From Bythopirellula sp041737835 (lineage in GTDB: Bacteria; Planctomycetota; Planctomycetia; Pirellulales; Lacipirellulaceae): a DNA stretch of 64,000 bases. Positions within the stretch are counted from its first letter, which is position 1; the number at the start of each line of letters is the position of its first letter. The notes below the pieces were generated by a model. That model ran no database searches. It worked only from the letters and a program-made list of their open reading frames with translations, and had not been told where the DNA came from. Below, piece by piece: positions 60,812-64,000 of this stretch. Made by a program: the position numbers and the translations under genes. Location of the stretch: NCBI GenBank assembly GCA_041737835.1, contig JBGSQY010000040.1. One strand, given 5' to 3'.

Positions 60812-62233
60812 ATGGCCAATTTCTTTCAAAAGGCGCGCTTCCGGATCGCGCTGTGGAATACCTTCGGCGTTGCGGCAATTGTGCTTGCCGCATTGTTTGC
60901 CGTCCGCCAAGGCGTATGGTGGACGATGCTCCAAGAGACCGACGACCTACTCGCCGAGGACGCGCAAGAAATTCAACTCGCGCTTCAGGAACTGCCTGAG
61001 AGTCAATTCCTGCAACTCAAAGACGAACTTCGTCGCAAAGCGCTCGGGCACAAAGAGCATGACTGGTTTGTCATTTTGATTGACGACCAAGGAAATGTGA
61101 TCTGGGAAAGCGAAAAACTACCCATCAACCTCTCCGACTTTCAGCAGCTGTCCAACCGGTCGCGACGCACCATCGATCAAAATCGTTTACTTTGCCGGAA
61201 AGTCGATTCCAACGTCCATGGTGTCGCTAAAATTTGCGTCGGCGCGGCGATGGATAATCTCACCGCCGACATTGCTCGCGTCGATCGGCTGGTTGTCACC
61301 GCCGGTTTTTCGATTTTGTTGCTCTCGCCGTTGTTAGGTTATCTCTTGGCGGGTCGGGCCACCAAGGACGTGCAGGAAATGTCCGCCACGGCCGAGCGGC
61401 TTAAGCCCGCGGCGCTCGACGAGCGTTTGCCGATTCGCGGCACGTACGATGAGTTCGACCGACTGGCGATGACGATCAATCGCTTGCTCGACCGCATCGC
61501 GCTCTACATCAATCAAAAGCGCGATTTTTTGGCCGATGCCGCCCATGAACTACGAACTCCGCTAGCGGCGATTCACAGCTCGATTGAAGTCGCGCTCGCC
61601 AAGCCCCGTTCCCAGGAAGAATATCGTCGGCTGTTGGAAGAGGTCATGGAAGAGGGAGAATCGCTTGAGGTCTTAGTCAATCAACTTCTCTTGATGTCCG
61701 AAGCCGCCGCGCGACCGCACGTTGGTGAACCCGCCGACGTGAATCTCAGCGAGGTCGTTGCCAAGTCGGTCGACATGTTCAGCGGTGTCGCCGAAGCCAA
61801 CAACGTCGCGCTGAAGTCCGAAATCGCCCGTGGCATTTTTGTTCTGGGTAACAAGCCCCATTTGCGTCAGTTGCTCAATAACTTGCTCGACAACGCGATC
61901 AAATACTCCCCACCGCAATCCCAAGTGACCGTGCGGCTCGTGCTCAATGCCGCCAACCACTCGGCGTTGCTGTCTGTTTCCGACGCCGGCCCCGGAATTC
62001 CGGCCAACGATATTCCGCAATTGTTCGATCGTTTCTTCCGCGTTGACCGCTCGCGGAATCGCGATGCCAAAAAAGGGACCGGCCTGGGGCTCTCGATTTG
62101 CAAAGCTATCGTCGAAGCGCACAATGGTACGATTGAATGCCAAAGCGGCGCAGGGCAGGGGACCACAATGACGGTTCGCTTGCCTCTCAAACAATGGCAA
62201 GCCGTCGACAGTGCCACGGTCGCACAAGATTAG
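60812..62233 (+). CDS. Sensor histidine kinase (heavy-metal-sensor-like architecture)
   Basis: 473 residues. TM1 ~12-30, extracytoplasmic domain ~31-150 with two Cys (LLCRKVDS, AKICVGAAMD), TM2 ~153-175, HAMP, HisKA with FLADAAHELRTPLAAIHSS, and HATPase (NLLDNAIKYSPP, DAGPGIP, GTGLGLSICKAIVEAHNG). Layout resembles CusS/QseC-type kinases that phosphorylate OmpR-type partners; no metal specificity is visible. Confidence 0.92.
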   Translation: MANFFQKARFRIALWNTFGVAAIVLAALFAVRQGVWWTMLQETDDLLAEDAQEIQLALQELPESQFLQLKDELRRKALGHKEHDWFVILIDDQGNVIWESEKLPINLSDFQQLSNRSRRTIDQNRLLCRKVDSNVHGVAKICVGAAMDNLTADIARVDRLVVTAGFSILLLSPLLGYLLAGRATKDVQEMSATAERLKPAALDERLPIRGTYDEFDRLAMTINRLLDRIALYINQKRDFLADAAHELRTPLAAIHSSIEVALAKPRSQEEYRRLLEEVMEEGESLEVLVNQLLLMSEAAARPHVGEPADVNLSEVVAKSVDMFSGVAEANNVALKSEIARGIFVLGNKPHLRQLLNNLLDNAIKYSPPQSQVTVRLVLNAANHSALLSVSDAGPGIPANDIPQLFDRFFRVDRSRNRDAKKGTGLGLSICKAIVEAHNGTIECQSGAGQGTTMTVRLPLKQWQAVDSATVAQD

Positions 62234-62261
62234 AGCAATTACAAAAAGTGATGAACCGGAC

Positions 62262-62304
62262 GCTAGCGCGTGGCGGCTGATTTGATCAGCCGCAGGGCGC
62301 TAGC
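62262..62304. repeat. Nested palindrome after the second two-component system
   Basis: Outer arms GCTAGCGC and GCGCTAGC enclose an inner perfect hairpin GCGGCTGAT-TTG-ATCAGCCGC. No T-run. Likely a dispersed repeat with possible terminator function; the inner arm is shared with the amylase terminator. Confidence 0.65.
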
Positions 62305-62427
62305 CCACGGTTTATTCAGGCGTCAACCACAACATCGACACAAAAAAGGACGACTCGACTCTGCCCAATCATTGTTTGGAAAAGTCGAGCCGCCCCCTGT
62401 AGTTTCAGGCGTTTGTCGTTGCTGAAC

Positions 62428-63951
62428 TTATGCCCGACGGCGTCCCATGAAAGGGACAACAGCCAGACACAACAACACCAACGAAGTCGGCTCGGGCACG
62501 GCACCGATTCCCGCCAAGGCACCACCATTGTAGGCAGTTTGCCAAGTGCTCAGATCGCCAGAGCTAAATGGCGCCGGCGAGTTGCCACGCTGCCAAGCGA
62601 GGAAGTCACGGCCATCGACGTCGCCGTCATCGTCAAAGTCACCAGGAGTTCCGGCAGAGACGGAGCTGTGGCCGATCAAGACAACGTCTTTACCATTACC
62701 CGCACCAAGGATGGTGTCCACTACGCTATTATCAGCATCGATCCAAGAGATATCTCCAGTATAGCTGATAGTCCAGTTGTATTGAGTCGAACCGAAAACA
62801 GCAGAAACCATATCACCTTCACGATAATGAGTCGTACCGTCGGCGCTTGAGAAAACGCGATCATCAACTTCACTTCCGTTGCCGTTGAGGTCACCCGTAC
62901 CCAAAATCAACCCACCGAAAACCCCACCGAAATCAACGTCAAAAAGCCCAATATCATTGGGAACACAAGCCGCACCTACGCAAGCCGCTTCATTGAGAAC
63001 AAGTTCTAGCCTCGACGAGCGTGTTCCGCCTGTAGCTGAAGTCAACCCGTTGTTTATCGAGAGGTTAAAAGGTACCTGAAACGGACGAGTCTGTCCGTTT
63101 TCATAATGAAATTCGAAAATGCCAACGCCACGATTGATACCGTCTGGATCTCGGTTGGTAGTTCCACCATCGGTCGTGTTGGCAATTCCTGCGAATGATG
63201 CAATTGCCACGTTAAAAGCTCTCGCATAACCGCCCGTACTTGGATTATGTACGATGAAGCGAGCAACTCCACTTGCACCTGTTGGCTGGGCTGTCGTCCC
63301 ATTAATCGTTCCGCTTCCGTGGGACATTCTCATGCCTGGCCCACCCACGGACCCAATATCGAAGACACCACCGCGATAATCATAAATACCGTTCCCAATG
63401 CCCGCTTGAGACGTGTCCGGTCCCGCAAGATCAAACTCATCCAATGGAATTAGAAAATTGCCACTGACTTGATTGATGCGACCGGTTGTAGCCACACCAT
63501 CAACACCGCTTGAACGACCGACCACAATCCCGTCAACAAAGTTCATGTCGCCTTTAACGGTCAATAAATTTGAACTGGTTGTCGCTCGAGAAATATAGAG
63601 ATTGTCGAAAGTCTGAGCGCCATATCCGGATGGAAAAGTAAATGAACCGACATTTGCAAAATTTGGATCGTTAGTCGGATCGTAGACAACGCCCTCCGCA
63701 TTAATGCCATAACCATTGTTGATCTGAATATCGGTTGCACTTGCGCTACCTGGAGGCAGAACATTGTTGGCATTGGAATTGATATTCCAATTCACTGGAT
63801 CAAACCACCACGACGTTCCATTTTCTCCATCCCATACGATAGCGGCATTTGCTGCTGTGGGAGCAAAAAGCATCAGACCAACGGCTAGCAACAATAACTT
63901 TTGAGATACAAGTTTCAATACTGTAGGTACACCAAAGAGTCGAGCAATCAT
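62428..63951 (-). CDS. Large PEP-CTERM secreted protein with dockerin-like repeat
   Basis: 507 residues. Signal peptide LLLLAVGLMLFAPTAANA, then IVWDGENGTSWWFDPVNWN, the start of a beta-helix-like body with repeated NGYGIN-type and IVVGRSSG turns, reminiscent of autotransporter-associated repeats. Residues ~440-460 hold GDFDDDGDVDGRDFLAWQ; C-terminus VPEPTSLVLLCLAVVPFMGRRR. Function unknown, probably surface or matrix. Convergent with the second kinase gene. Confidence 0.87.
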   Translation of the reverse strand: MIARLFGVPTVLKLVSQKLLLLAVGLMLFAPTAANAAIVWDGENGTSWWFDPVNWNINSNANNVLPPGSASATDIQINNGYGINAEGVVYDPTNDPNFANVGSFTFPSGYGAQTFDNLYISRATTSSNLLTVKGDMNFVDGIVVGRSSGVDGVATTGRINQVSGNFLIPLDEFDLAGPDTSQAGIGNGIYDYRGGVFDIGSVGGPGMRMSHGSGTINGTTAQPTGASGVARFIVHNPSTGGYARAFNVAIASFAGIANTTDGGTTNRDPDGINRGVGIFEFHYENGQTRPFQVPFNLSINNGLTSATGGTRSSRLELVLNEAACVGAACVPNDIGLFDVDFGGVFGGLILGTGDLNGNGSEVDDRVFSSADGTTHYREGDMVSAVFGSTQYNWTISYTGDISWIDADNSVVDTILGAGNGKDVVLIGHSSVSAGTPGDFDDDGDVDGRDFLAWQRGNSPAPFSSGDLSTWQTAYNGGALAGIGAVPEPTSLVLLCLAVVPFMGRRRA

Positions 63952-64000
63952 TATCGAGTTTCTCCCAGTTGAAATGGTGGAATGCCATTCCGTTCGCCAA

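Overview
The window looks like a chromosomal segment of a planctomycete, most likely Pirellulales. Eleven secreted proteins end in a PEP-CTERM sorting signal, and four of those carry the same dockerin-like Asp-rich repeat (GDFD.DGDVDGRDFL.WQR). There is also a DUF1559-type prepilin-like protein, a Minf_1886-family protein (a planctomycete/verrucomicrobial family), a DUF4912 protein, and many dispersed palindromic repeats between genes. Lineage is inferred from gene content only. No rRNA is present.

Layout. 0.1-4.1 kb: four-gene minus-strand operon (TIM-barrel epimerase, UbiA-like prenyltransferase, second TIM-barrel epimerase, alkaline-phosphatase-superfamily enzyme) resembling part of an ebo metabolite-traffic cluster. 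4.1-13.5 kb: THUMP-like methyltransferase, acetyltransferase, dnaA with one perfect DnaA box upstream, a RAYT transposase containing its own REP palindrome pair, ICMT-like methyltransferase, EamA protein, ribH, nusB, ftsY. 13.7-18.1 kb: nitrogen block with a probable sigma-54 promoter, amt, a Ser/Thr kinase and a PII gene whose protein lacks Tyr51. 18.1-26.1 kb: complete F-type ATP synthase operon (atpZ, atpI-like, atpB, E, F, H, A, G, D, C). 26.6-28.7 kb: DUF4912 protein and larE.

29.3-34.6 kb is the most interesting locus: a divergent methionine-oxidation defence module. On the minus strand lie an exported 158-residue protein that is 30% methionine, a Tat-exported MsrP-type molybdoenzyme, and an MsrQ-type haem membrane subunit fused to a flavin reductase and a 2Fe-2S ferredoxin. 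Divergent from it is an OmpR-family response regulator and its histidine kinase. The shared intergenic region carries three tandem 11-bp direct repeats overlapping the -35 region of a candidate promoter. Inference: the Met-rich protein soaks up hypochlorite-like oxidants, MsrP/MsrQ reduces it again using NAD(P)H via the fused domains, and the two-component pair controls expression.

34.9-40.8 kb: prepilin-like pair, zincin-like protein, glutaredoxin, ThiO-like oxidase, and a LarA-like nickel-pincer racemase homologue. 41.0-49.0 kb: a sigma-54 activator without a sensor domain (GAFTSA loop), followed by a well-matched sigma-54 promoter, a degenerate receiver with Asn at the phospho-acceptor site, a 64-residue protein and seven PEP-CTERM proteins in a row. 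49-64 kb: beta-lactamase-like hydrolase, tRNA-Arg, PEP-CTERM GH25 lysozyme, FHA-GAF-cyclase protein, tRNA-Asp, small hypothetical genes, PEP-CTERM alpha-amylase, a second two-component system and another PEP-CTERM protein. No exosortase gene lies in the window, so sorting must rely on one elsewhere.
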